A stretch of DNA of 64,000 nt from Nematostella vectensis (lineage: Eukaryota; Cnidaria; Anthozoa; Actiniaria; Edwardsiidae): assembly GCF_932526225.1 (NCBI RefSeq), contig NC_064046.1, positions 9,637,719 through 9,701,718 of the forward strand. Direction: 5' to 3'. The position numbers and the translations under genes were made by a program. Position 1 is the stretch's first letter. Every line of letters begins with the position of its first letter. The notes under the pieces are model-generated. The model saw only the letters and a program-made list of their open reading frames with translations. It searched no databases and was not told the DNA's origin. Positions 8,767 to 18,102 of this stretch are shown here, one piece after another.

Positions 8767-9429
8767 ATGGCAAACAGCGACATTAGCAGCGGTGCCATAT
8801 ACCCCTCGCTCCCCAGTGTCTGCCCCCCCGAAGGGTACGCACATGACGCCCACCGCTCCGGCAAGCATCGGCGGCGACGTGCAAAGCTTCGACACTCAGG
8901 CGGTTCTAGACAACGAGATAACGCATCATCGACAGGTGCGGAATTAGTATAAGCGCGCCTTCGCCGTTACCCATGCTGTGTCTGTGGCATCCGGCATCGC
9001 TGCAGGGCGCTTTCCAGCGCCGGGGTGGGGGTCTCTTTGAGTGGGATAGGGGTTCTGATCGGCGGTCCGCTGGCAGGGGTCGCTGGGCTGGTCGGTGTCG
9101 TGGGCGCGGGGGTATTCTCTAGGGGTCTTACGAGCAAGGTGGCTAAACACGAAGACGCGATGGTTTTAGCGGAGAGTAAGAAAAACTCGATCAGCGAGCT
9201 GGTCTCTAAAGCTCTGCAGGACGGGCATATCTCAGACGAAGAGTTTCGGATAATACTTCAGGAACAAGAGAGATACTACGCGCTCAAGGCCGCTATCAGA
9301 GCCCGACACTGCCTCGCACCGCGTGAGAAAAAAAAAAGCAGGAAAGGGCCCTCCCTGAAGACACGCGGAAAGATGAAAAAGAGGCTGCGAGAAATTCGCG
9401 AGGAGTTCGAGAGCGAGGTGTTCGAGTAG
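8767..9429 (+). pseudogene. hydrophobic-core virion protein (copy 1), two frame breaks
   Basis: Begins MANSDISSGAIYPSLPS (8767). Frame breaks lie near 8830 and 8990-9010. It then continues openly from 9025 to the stop at 9427-9429. The central Gly/Val/Ala-rich segment (IGGPLAGVAGLVGVVGAGVF) looks membrane-inserting. It is followed by the conserved-looking VLAESKKNSISELVSKAL and GHISDEEFRIILQEQERY, and a strongly basic tail (REKKKSRKGPSLKTRGKMKK). I recall this arrangement as a frequent companion of the F54H12.2-like gene in cnidarian elements. The basic 3' end lies inside the terminal repeat, so it is also present, inverted, at the left end of copy 2. Confidence 0.65.
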
Positions 9430-9834
9430 AACTCAGGTTTAAACGCCACGCCAGCGGCTTTGAATTTACGGCCGAAAAACGGCTATTCCGCGCTCCGTAG
9501 GTTGGCAGCCCTCCTCGTTTTCACGGCCCTCCCCGACATAGATTAACCATCTACGCGGAGTGTGTTTTGCGTCTGCTAAGTATCCATCTACGCGAAGTGG
9601 TCCCGACGTAGATTAATTATTAATCCACGCGACACCGAAAGTCTCCAGCTTGGAGTGGGAGCTGGGAGGCCCGGAGGGGCGATTCGCGCCTCCCACCCGT
9701 TTCACTGAAAGGGAGCTGGGAGGCCCGGAGGGGCGATTCGCGCCCCCCACCCGTTTCACTGAAAGGGAGCTGGGAGGCCCGGAGGGGCGATTCGCGCCCC
9801 CCACTAGTTTCTCTAAAACCCCCCAGTCCCCCCT
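9288..9834. repeat. right terminal repeat of copy 1
   Basis: Matches 29932-30511 directly and 16688-17280 inverted. Shared landmarks are GTTTAAACGCCACGCCAGCGG and the repeated CATCTACGCG and ACGTAGATTA motifs. The tip reads CCCCCCAGTCCCCCCT, then AT-rich DNA. Relative to copy 2 it lacks several short segments (for example around 9516 and 9545-9575) and carries its own tandem array near the tip. Confidence 0.85.
9657..9820. repeat. 54-bp tandem repeat x3 in the terminal repeat tip
   Basis: Three nearly identical 54-bp units running from GGGAGCTGGGAGGCCC to the next CACTGAAA. Each unit contains the inverted pair GGGAGGC and GCCTCCC and so could form a hairpin. The matching zone of copy 2 has related but non-tandem sequence and long C or G runs. 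Confidence 0.9.
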
Positions 9835-11382
9835 CGATTTTCCCGGTGTCACTATGTCACTTTGTTTTACTCTATGTTTTTTTCTCATGTTTTGAGAAAA
9901 TTTCTAGGAATTGAAATAGAAACGAACGGTTTTTTTCTTAATCAGGTGAACTGTTAATACCCAAAACCTATCATGTGAGACTAATGGATGATGAGCAGCA
10001 TATTTTAGCAAAATTAGCTTTCCTTTTCTTTTCTTTAAAATATAATTTTCCTTTTCAATCAATCTGCATTTTTCTCCTGGGAAAAGATATTTTTCCTGTT
10101 TGGTTGATATTGCCCAAAAATTTTAACATTGAAATAACCAAGAGAGCTTAAGATAAGAGAAGGACACTTTGGTATTTCCCGCGAGCCATGCCGATTCCGA
10201 ATCCGGCTATTTTTAGTAACCACCACCCCACCACTGCGCGTGAGCATTTTTACTCAACCTACCCCCTACCAACCTATAACCAAAACTGTGATTTCTTTTT
10301 CCTTTTTAAAGGGGGGGATTCGTCCCAAGTACTATGCTCTTTTCATTCTTTTGTGGGATTCAAGCTACTTATGAGTAGCAATAATTTGGTTCACTATTCA
10401 GCACCCTTTGTGCATTTAAGATATTATAAAAAAAAGATACTTTCAAATTTATCAGAACCTACATTTCTGTGTCTTCGCCATATCTGTTATCTCTTGTTTG
10501 GTAAAATTGCTGTTTACCATACCTATTTACCCAAAGAGACTCCCATAATAACAGAAGGGGATGATCGATCTCAACCCTAAGGGATAACACTTTGGGTTTG
10601 GTCAGTAATTCTTAGGTAGGTGTGGTCGGAGCAATTTCTTTCTCTAAGCATTTTGAACACTCCCTAAGGAATAGCAGTTAGCATCATTTTATACCCATAA
10701 GATAGGACAAACAACCCCGTCTGACTATTTTAGGAAGAGCCCCCCCCCCCCCCCCCCTCCTGAATGGATGCTGTCAAATGTGATTTCTCTTTTCTTATCT
10801 GTTATAGTTATTTGAAATGTTATTGTTTCTCGGGTTTCTTCCACACAAGGAATTCTTTATATCCTTTTATTAAAGACAGAAGGAAAAATAGGCAAGAAAA
10901 GAATGTTCAGTGAAGCTCTTAAGTCAATAGTGTTTTGGGGGGCCTGGATATATTTTTGTGATGAAAGTTATGGATTATTGTTTCACCTGGGGTTATCTCT
11001 TAATTGCAATTTAAGACAATGACAGCAAGACAAACGATTGAATGGGGAGGAACAAATGTGTTAATCATATGCATACTCTTTAGAGAAAAATACATAATTA
11101 TAAACATTTATCAGTTACAATTTTGAATTTTTTATTATTATTTCACATCACAAGTTATACGATTAGTGCATTTATAGACATTTTAAATCACAAATTTCCT
11201 GTTTGAGTTAATTCTTCAATGGGTGTTTTAAATTAATGATATGATTATGGCAGGTGCGGAGGCTCATTCAATGCTTCTTTAAAAGACCCACTAGGACGCA
11301 CTCCCCAACGTCATGGTAAACAAAGTCGAATCAATTTAAGAATCGGAAAATTATTTGAGGCTCGTTAATCACATCATCCATC
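9835..11382. other. AT-rich host DNA upstream of the PAN-fibrinogen gene
   Basis: No convincing gene. Short ORFs here have no recognisable motifs. A C-run lies at about 10741-10757. The stretch includes whatever promoter serves the gene starting at 11383, but I cannot place a TATA box or initiator with confidence. Base composition changes abruptly from the GC-rich provirus. Confidence 0.6.
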
Positions 11383-11713
11383 ATGAAAACCTTTTTAGTG
11401 AGATTTCAAATCTTAGGTCTTCTAGTTTTCATGCTAATCACAACGGGAAAATGCCAAACTTGTAAGGCTGATAATGGTCCGAAATTATCTATCCCAATCC
11501 AGGGGAGGCGACTTGTTAACAATGTTTTTAAAACACTGCAAGAAAGTAAACCGATGTTGTGCTATGCCGAATGTCAGAAAGACAAACGGTGCCAGAGCAT
11601 CAACTTTCTTTACGACAGTCTGACGTGTGAACTGAATAACCGGACCAAGGAAGCGAAACCGGACGATTTCGCTGAATATGAGTATGGACATCATATGGAG
11701 CTTGACACGAGAG
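11383..11713 (+). CDS. PAN-fibrinogen secreted protein, exon 1 (signal peptide and PAN/Apple-like domain)
   Basis: ATG at 11383, then a signal peptide (MKTFLVRFQILGLLVFMLIT, cleavage probably after the TTGKCQ region). A Cys-containing PAN/Apple-like domain follows, with CYAECQKDKRCQSINF and LTCELNN as the diagnostic core (about residues 45-90). The exon ends at 11713 before GTAAGA in phase 1, matching the phase-1 start of the exon at 36392. Joined to the exons at 36392, 36616 and 49176 the frame stays open for 338 codons plus stop. PAN domains bind protein or carbohydrate; with the fibrinogen-C domain this suggests an extracellular lectin-like recognition protein. The first intron (24.7 kb) contains provirus copy 2. 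The join is predicted from splice sites, phases and domain order, not from transcripts. Confidence 0.8.
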
Positions 11714-12639
11714 GTAAGAAAAAGTTGACAAACAACAGTAGTATTGGTTAGCATATGATCTTCAACACACATCCACATCAAATCTTAATTGAATTATTGT
11801 AAATATCTATGTAAAGTACTTTCTTAGTGTCGTAAACATTTTAGGCGCTGCCCCGCCAAAATAATCGTGCGAAATGGTGAGCGTACATCCATGATCTAAC
11901 AATTTAAAAATATTATTAGAATAGTAGAAGATTTATCAGAATAATCGAATATTTATCTGACTAATAGAAGATTTATTTCATTATTTTATCTGGTATAATA
12001 ATCTTTATCTCGAAAAGACCTTACGGAAGCAGTTCCGTGTCACTACATGTTAAAAATTGCTGTATCTTTTTTGCGGAGGGCCCAGCAATGCTCATGTTTT
12101 TTTAAGACGATTGAAAAGTTACTTATGCATATAACATGCACAGAAAAGACTACATATTTTCAAATTTTATTGATTTATATGGCTTTTTCTCTGAGCACTA
12201 ATGGTTACAATTCTGTGGCAGCGGTTATTCCGTATCACTCAAGAATTCTGTCGTCTGGTACGATTTTTTTCATTTGAGAATCAATAAAAACATATTTGCT
12301 AAATCACATATCAAATCTCTTCCTTTTTAATCAAATCCATACCTTAATCAGTTTATAAAAATGGTTTTAACTGCAATGCGGCAGGTTAACAAATCAACAA
12401 TTGTCAATGGGCTTTCGCTCGCGTGTCGCTATAAATACATACATTGCGAGTAACAAAACGGCCTAGTCTAATACCTCCAAAATATATAGCAAAACCCGCA
12501 CAAAAACTATGGCAAAAAAAAATAATAAAATAAAATTCAAACATGAAAAGGATTAGGTAGATCTAGATTTAGAGGATTTATTTTGCTAATTTTGCTAATT
12601 TTCGTGCTCAACAAAAAGCCGCTTTTATTCACTAGAAAA

Positions 12640-13160
12640 CGTGTCAAGTATGGTATGTAGATCCGTAAGTTCAGTATCACTCAGCATTTGTTTTTATCTT
12701 TTTGTATCAGGCGCCAAACTTTTCAAAATTCATTTTCGCACTATACTATCAATTTGCAAATCAACTTATGCCAAACTATCCGTGCATTTATTATATAATC
12801 ATTGCAAGTATACAAATACACAAGAGTATTCAAAAATCCTTGCTAGAAAGTGAAGATTCCGAGAGTTTACAATTTCCATGCAAGTATGAAAAAGCAAATG
12901 CAAGTATAAAAATATTCATGCAAGTATACAAAATCCAAGCAGATTTGTAGATTTGAACATTTCAAAACTACCTAATGAGGTACCAGGAGGTCGTGGTTAT
13001 AGATTTGTTTATCCCGTTCTCAGTTAAACATTTCATGCCTGTCAAATCTTAACGGTTAATTTTTATTATGTGTGCCTTTAATTTCAGCCATTCAGCTGAA
13101 TAAATAACTTCATAAATAACTTCTCCTTGAGTATTATTTAGCGCTCGATAAATTATTATT
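12640..13160 (+). repeat. dispersed repeat, inverted partner of 33636-34240
   Basis: Segments such as CTCAGCATTTGTTTTTATCTTT and TTTAATTTCAGCCATTCAGC recur in reverse complement at 33636-34240, in matching order. About 12709-12945 looks like unrelated inserted sequence. No coding content. Likely two copies of a non-autonomous transposon. Confidence 0.7.
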
Positions 13161-13419
13161 CTTTATAATAGAATATATAATTACTTAAACGGTGATTGAT
13201 ATATCAATATGTTAGTATGATTAAATAAAACGGCCAAGAACAACCATAGGTAAATCATTGAAATCATGAAATCATAAATCACGAACTCAAAAACGGATAT
13301 GGGATTGTTATTGCAGAACTTTTAAAAGAATGACAACAACGCATGGCGGCCGTAGCATTTACATTTTGTTTTTGTAAGTAAAAACGGCTTTTTGTTGAGC
13401 TCGTGCACGAAAACATACG

Positions 13420-13560
13420 AAAAAAACGTTGTCGTTATGAGGGACTGGTACCGGAATCTTAGTTTTTTTTCAGATACTTTCTTCAGTGACCAAAAAAGAT
13501 CACAATGATTACAAGTCATAAAGTTAACGAAGCACCTGCGGTACGGCAACCTTAAAAATA
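13420..13560 (+). repeat. dispersed repeat, direct partner of 61928-62055
   Basis: Shared strings include AACGTTGTCGTT, GGTACC..GAATCTTAGTTT and GATTACAAGTCATAAAGTT in the same order and orientation at both places. Non-coding interspersed repeat of unknown class. Confidence 0.7.
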
Positions 13561-16500
13561 ACAAGCATCATTCCCAGAAATAAGGGACATTAGCCAGCGG
13601 TTTCTCTGGGCTTACATTTTGCTAGGACCGCGAGGAATAACAGCGGTATCACAAATAAAAACGAGATTCCGGCCAGCACAGGGGCTTCCCTTTTTTTGTT
13701 ACACTAGAAGTTTTTAATCAGGTTGACTAAAATTCCAAATAAAAGTAGTATTAGCGGTATTTAAACGTGCAAGGGGCATCTCTGATTTGATACGTCCAAT
13801 GATAATGGAAGTGCGGCAGTCTTGCTGAGGTTGGAAAACATTATATGCGCAAATTAAAAAAAAATGTATTTTAGAAAGGCTTTATGGTTCCCCTGTGTCT
13901 ATCCCAGAAAGCCGTGGGGCCGTTTAAAAACAAAATGGAGAACGGAGAGAAGTTGTTCTTGCGGAGCTCACCGTTTTCCTTGCTTCAGTCTGTATCTTAA
14001 AGACAACAATAATGGTTCCTGAACTAGGCATAACTACATCAAATGTTATTTCTCCGGGAACAAGATTGGAAGGCGCTACTGCCTATTTTATTGGCCAATT
14101 TGATGGAAGGATAGTCGATTTACCAATTTCGAGTCCTGCACCTGTGATGCGGCGAACAGTTCTACCTTTTAAACGACTACTTTTTTTGCCCGATTTCAAT
14201 GAAATTACAGAGAATGTATGGAGGATTGTATGCTCTCAAGCGAACAAAAGTGCAATGTCCAAGGAACAATTATAGGGCTTTCTCTGGCATCGTTGGAACG
14301 GAAAGTGTATCACTCGAATGGCAAGGTTTTTTTTTTCGAGTCCTGCATCGTGAGCCCAAAATCTCTGAAACGAGAAAATTTGATAAATTGTGATGTCTCC
14401 CCACATTTCCTTATAATAAATGGCAGCCATTTTGACATTGTATGTGCACTATTACGCATGCGTGGCGGCCATGTTGTCTCTTATTTCTGGCGTTTGTCAA
14501 TCAAAGCAACGCAATGACGAATTCGTGGAATATTTGTATAGAAAACATTAAGACTAGAATATGTCTAGGTGATCTATTTCCCTCGATTACTATTACAGTC
14601 CCCTCCCCCCCCCCCCCGAATCGAGGGGATTGTGGGAATCGGAAAGGTTGGGGGCCAATGCTAACTCTCACCCAGTCAACCATTTTATTGTTTTATTAGA
14701 AATTTCAGGATCTGGAATCAGGCCCCTAGATGAGAAAAGAATTAGGGTAATTGGACATTCTTGTTATTAGTCCTATTTAATCACAGAGTAGAACATAAAC
14801 ATGAGATCTATGGGAATTCAAAGCAGTGGAATTACCTAATCGTAGAGTGGATTTCACATGATGCCAATGGCTATCGACTGACATGGCTTTTTTAGCATGA
14901 AAGTCCCAAACGAAAAGTCATATAAAAGGCAGCAGTCATGTGATATTAACCCACGTCTGGTTACAAAAATGTGGATAATTGCTATAAAGATCAGATAAAT
15001 CCTAGTGTTATCTAATGTATCTAAATGTTATATAAATAATAGAACGGGAAGACGTCGGGGAGACGGTGAATTTGGAGTTCATTCAAGATACATCGTGCAG
15101 ACTCCTAAAAAGTTCTTTTTCTCTGCAATTCGGTGAGATGGAATACCTAGGCATTCTCAGAGTCTATGTTATGTATTTTAATACAAGAAGGCCTTTATTT
15201 TTCTTTGATTTATAACATTTTTATATAAATGAACTTCCATTTTTCACGCAAATGTTCAGAAATCATGTCACACAAGAAACCCTTGTCACTGGAATAAGAT
15301 TTACTTATTCATAAAGACTTGAAATCTTTTATTTGTAATATCGGTGTGAATATAATGATATTAAGTTCTGGATGTATCTTTTTCATTAAAAGGAAATTTG
15401 AAGAGAATTGTGTTTTGTAAACAAAGATTTATGATTGATTGTTGTGTTATAATTTGCGAATCAGAAGTGAAAACTTTTACTGGGAAAGTTGATCCCAGAG
15501 CCTAAAACCACGAACTTTATGCATTTCAATGTCCCAGAAACAATTGATTGGCTCCAGCGTACTCTATGGAAGATCAGTTTTACAGCGTTCATAAAAAAGC
15601 AAGGTATTTTCGGTCAAAAAGATTTCCAAAACATCCTTTGTTGGATCACATTGCTCAAGATGTGATAGCGCGTAAGACTCGTGTTGCTAGGAAACGTGAG
15701 CGCTAACCAATCAGAGACGTATCTAAAAATACCTGCTTGTTCTAAAAATAGTTTTTACGGACGTCATCATTGGAACATACCCTAATACGGGGGATTCGTT
15801 CTCTTACATCATGGTCTCTTGGTCTCAGCTAAAATATTGATGTAGTATTGAATTAAATGCTTTTGAGGCCGCACAATTAATATGCATCATATGTGTCAAT
15901 TGTTAATCTTTTGTTATCACGTTGGACTGAGCGGCTCGATGTAGAGATTGTGTAATAAAGGCAGTGGCTGCAATATTGTAGTGCCACAAGTGTACCTTTT
16001 TTATGTGTGAAACGTCACTGTAGGGAATTGTCACAGATTGTAGTTGCATATCATGCATTTCTAGTTCACTGGTTAAGTAAGCTCTTTAGAGCAATAATTG
16101 ATGTGACCATGATTTTGTAGTAGTTTCCTTTAACTTGACACAGCATGGCAAGAAACTAAATCTTTGAAATTTCTGATTGTTGATCTTGGTACAGAATGTT
16201 GCTGAGTGTATTTTTATTAACTGTACACTTCTTTTGCCCTCCTTTAAAGTTATTACTGCTTGTAGCTCGTAAGGTATAGCATAAACGGAACAGACGAAGG
16301 CTGTGATGACTGAAGGATGTTTGTTGTCTTAACTTGAATTTGCCATATGTAAGCAGCTCCTTTGCAAGTTCTTTAGAATTTCGCATTACTCTTAAATGTT
16401 GTACTGAGAAAACTGCTTGGTTGAGTTTCATGTGATTCACATGGTCTAACAATTAACATGCAATTCTACTGCTTGAGAAGCTAAGAACCTAGAAGAGAAG

Positions 16501-16687
16501 GAGAAAGATAACAATCAAATCATCACAAGGCAGCAGCTTTAATTAATTTTTTTCTATAAATTTATTTGTTTGACTATTCATTATAATTTATTTATTATTT
16601 ATGTCTATTTTTAATTTTTAAGGACCTTTCAGGATTAGTGCAAACTAGATGAACATATCATCCCCTTGATAAACATATCATACCCTC

Positions 16688-17280
16688 AGGGGGGGACTGG
16701 GGGGTTTCATAGAAACGAGTGGGAGGCGCGGATCGCCCCTCTGGGCCTCCCAGCCCCGTCTTAGGCTTGGTAGGCGCGAATCCCCCTCCGACCCCCCCCC
16801 CCCCCCCCCCCAGCCCCCATTCCAGGCTGGGGGCTTTCAGTGACACCGAAACGCGTTTCGCGTAGATTAACAATCTCTGGTCATTAATCTACGTCGGGAC
16901 CACTTCGCGTAGATGGATACTTAGCAGAAGTAGGTCTACGCAAAACACACTCCGCGTAGATGGGTAATTAGCGATGGTTAGCAATCATTAATCTATGTCG
17001 GGGGACGCCAGCGCCTTGTGCTAGGACCTGAGGGCCGTGAAAACGAGGAACGTGGATTGGGCCGCCAACCTACGGAGCGCGGAACAACCGTTTTTCGGCC
17101 GTAAATTCAAAGCCGCTGGCGTGGCGTTTAAACCTGAGTTTTACTCAAACACCTCGCTCCCGAACTCCTCGCGAATTTCTCGCAGCCTCTTTTTCATCTT
17201 TTCGCGTGTCTCCAGGGAGGGCCCTTTCCTGCTTTTTTTCTCACGCGGTGCGAGGCCGTGTCTAGCTCTGATAGCGGCCG
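16688..17280. repeat. left terminal inverted repeat of copy 2
   Basis: Reverse complement of 29932-30511 with small differences. It includes an inverted, non-functional copy of the basic 3' end of the right-hand virion gene. A C-run of about 19 bases at 16793-16811 replaces the shorter run of the right repeat. Repeated CATCTACGCG/CGCGTAGATG and TTAATCTACG motifs within the repeat may be protein-binding sites; that is inference. Confidence 0.9.
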
Positions 17281-17525
17281 GTTGTTACTGAGAGTTTCCA
17301 GCCAAGCATTTTAGATCTAATTTCGTGTTTGAGTCGAGCCACCATCTTGGATAATTGAGCTTGGTACTTCATGACATACGTTTTTAAGAACTTTCTGACT
17401 CGTACCCGAATAAATAAAGCTGTTATGAAGTATCATTGCTATATTTTTCCAATAATGCAGTTCGAACCCCCAAGGACTTGCAATTAGACCTCCGTCTGTC
17501 CTGTGGTATACCGAGCGTTCGAGGG
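17281..17525. other. AT-rich spacer inside the left end of copy 2
   Basis: Between the end of the inverted repeat and the Cys-rich ORF, base composition drops to host-like AT-rich values. It contains ordinary non-coding strings including AATAAATAAAG. It could be leader/promoter DNA or a host fragment captured during rearrangement. Copy 1 gives no comparison, because its left end is outside the window. Confidence 0.5.
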
Positions 17526-17816
17526 ATGAATTGCGGAAAAGATTATTGCGGGTGGCTAAAGGTCGGCCACGCAAACACGTGCGGCCAGAGGTGCATGGAC
17601 ACCTACTGCAAGGTGCACCTCCAAAGGCTCCGTAAGGGCAGCCCCCTCCCCGTGCCGTGCAGGATCTGCGGCATAGGGACTCAGTCGGAGACGCGGTTGT
17701 GCCGCCCCTGCGGAGCGAATCGTGAAGGGCAGAGGATGAGTGGCGTCGAGAGGCGCGCTCGGGGATGGTTCGCAATCGTCCTGTCTGACATCGCAGCCCG
17801 CGGTACGGGCAATTAG
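17526..17816 (+). CDS. small Cys-rich zinc-binding candidate (copy 2)
   Basis: ATG at 17526; 96 codons. Ordered Cys/His pairs include MNCGKDYC, HANTCGQRC, YCKVH, PCRICG and RLCRPCG, compatible with two zinc-ribbon or treble-clef-like knuckles. A basic stretch (LQRLRKGS) follows the first set. The last about 20 codons run into the 62-bp array, so the natural end may be altered. It lies just upstream of the replicase on the same strand and may be a DNA-binding replication or regulatory protein, which is inference. I recall similar Cys-rich modules next to or fused with replication proteins of such elements. Confidence 0.55.
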   Translation: MNCGKDYCGWLKVGHANTCGQRCMDTYCKVHLQRLRKGSPLPVPCRICGIGTQSETRLCRPCGANREGQRMSGVERRARGWFAIVLSDIAARGTGN

Positions 17817-18102
17817 AGATTGGGTGGCACGAGGCATACCCAAACGCTCCTCCTGTCTGACACCGCGGCCCGCGATACGGGCGATTAGAGACTGGGTGGC
17901 ACAGGCATACCCAAACACTCGTCCCGCCGGCTGTGATACGGGCGATTAGAGACTGGGTGGCACAAGGTGTACCCAAACACTCGTCCCGCCGGCTGTGATA
18001 CGGGCGATTAGAGACTGGGTGGCACAAGGTGTACCCAAACACTCGTCCCGCCGGTTGTGATACGGGCAGTTAGAGACTGGGTGGCACAAGGTGTGCCCAA
18101 AC
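17781..18102. repeat. 62-bp tandem array immediately upstream of the replicase ATG
   Basis: About five head-to-tail units, each with GATACGGGC..TTAGAGACTGGGTGGCACAAGG..ACCCAAACA. The three central units are nearly identical at 62 bp; the first two are diverged (about 62-68 bp). The last runs directly into CCCAAACATGG at the replicase start (18103). Iterated DNA in front of a replicase fits an origin/iteron or a promoter-operator array; this is inference. The minus-strand ORF across this area is a product of the repeat. Confidence 0.9.

Larger units (their letters stand above)
1..9834 (+). mobile_element. Polinton/adintovirus-like provirus, copy 1 (left end outside window)
   Basis: GC-rich block ending abruptly at the AT-rich DNA that starts near 9835. 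In order it holds a replicase (+), a retroviral-type integrase (-), four small proteins (-), a packaging ATPase (-), a truncated capsid gene (-), two broken virion genes (+) and a right terminal repeat ending in CCCCCCAGTCCCCCCT. Position 1 aligns with about 18579 of copy 2, so the left end with its terminal repeat, Cys-rich gene and 62-bp array must lie upstream of the window. Integrase, A32-like ATPase and capsid together define the Polinton/Maverick class; the assignment follows from those motifs. An internal deletion joins the middle of the capsid gene (about 7940) to a piece of the next gene. Confidence 0.85.
11714..16687. other. intron 1, 5' part, AT-rich with repeat fragments
   Basis: No gene recognised. 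Contents I can support: a degenerate short tandem stretch around 11900-12010 (GAAGATTTATC-like units), one arm of a dispersed inverted repeat (12640-13160), a dispersed repeat shared with the right end of the window (13420-13560), a C-run at about 14604-14617 and long AT-rich stretches. The short ORFs here lack motifs and look fortuitous. Confidence 0.6.

Noticed and set aside
1-9834. Bacterial or phage contamination as an explanation for the GC-rich blocks
   Set aside because: The blocks have junctions to host-like DNA, a second copy with terminal repeats, metazoan Polinton-type genes and retroviral-type integrase.
9613-9895. Repetitive Gly/Pro-rich ORFs on both strands
   Set aside because: Translation of the 54-bp tandem array in the terminal repeat; no independent coding evidence.
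13322-13564. 80-aa minus-strand ORF
   Set aside because: Overlaps a dispersed non-coding repeat found again at 61928-62055 without conserving the frame.
17317-18042. 241-aa minus-strand ORF with repeated CHPVSNRPY motif
   Set aside because: It is the complement of the 62-bp array and the Cys-rich gene; the repeat explains the motif.
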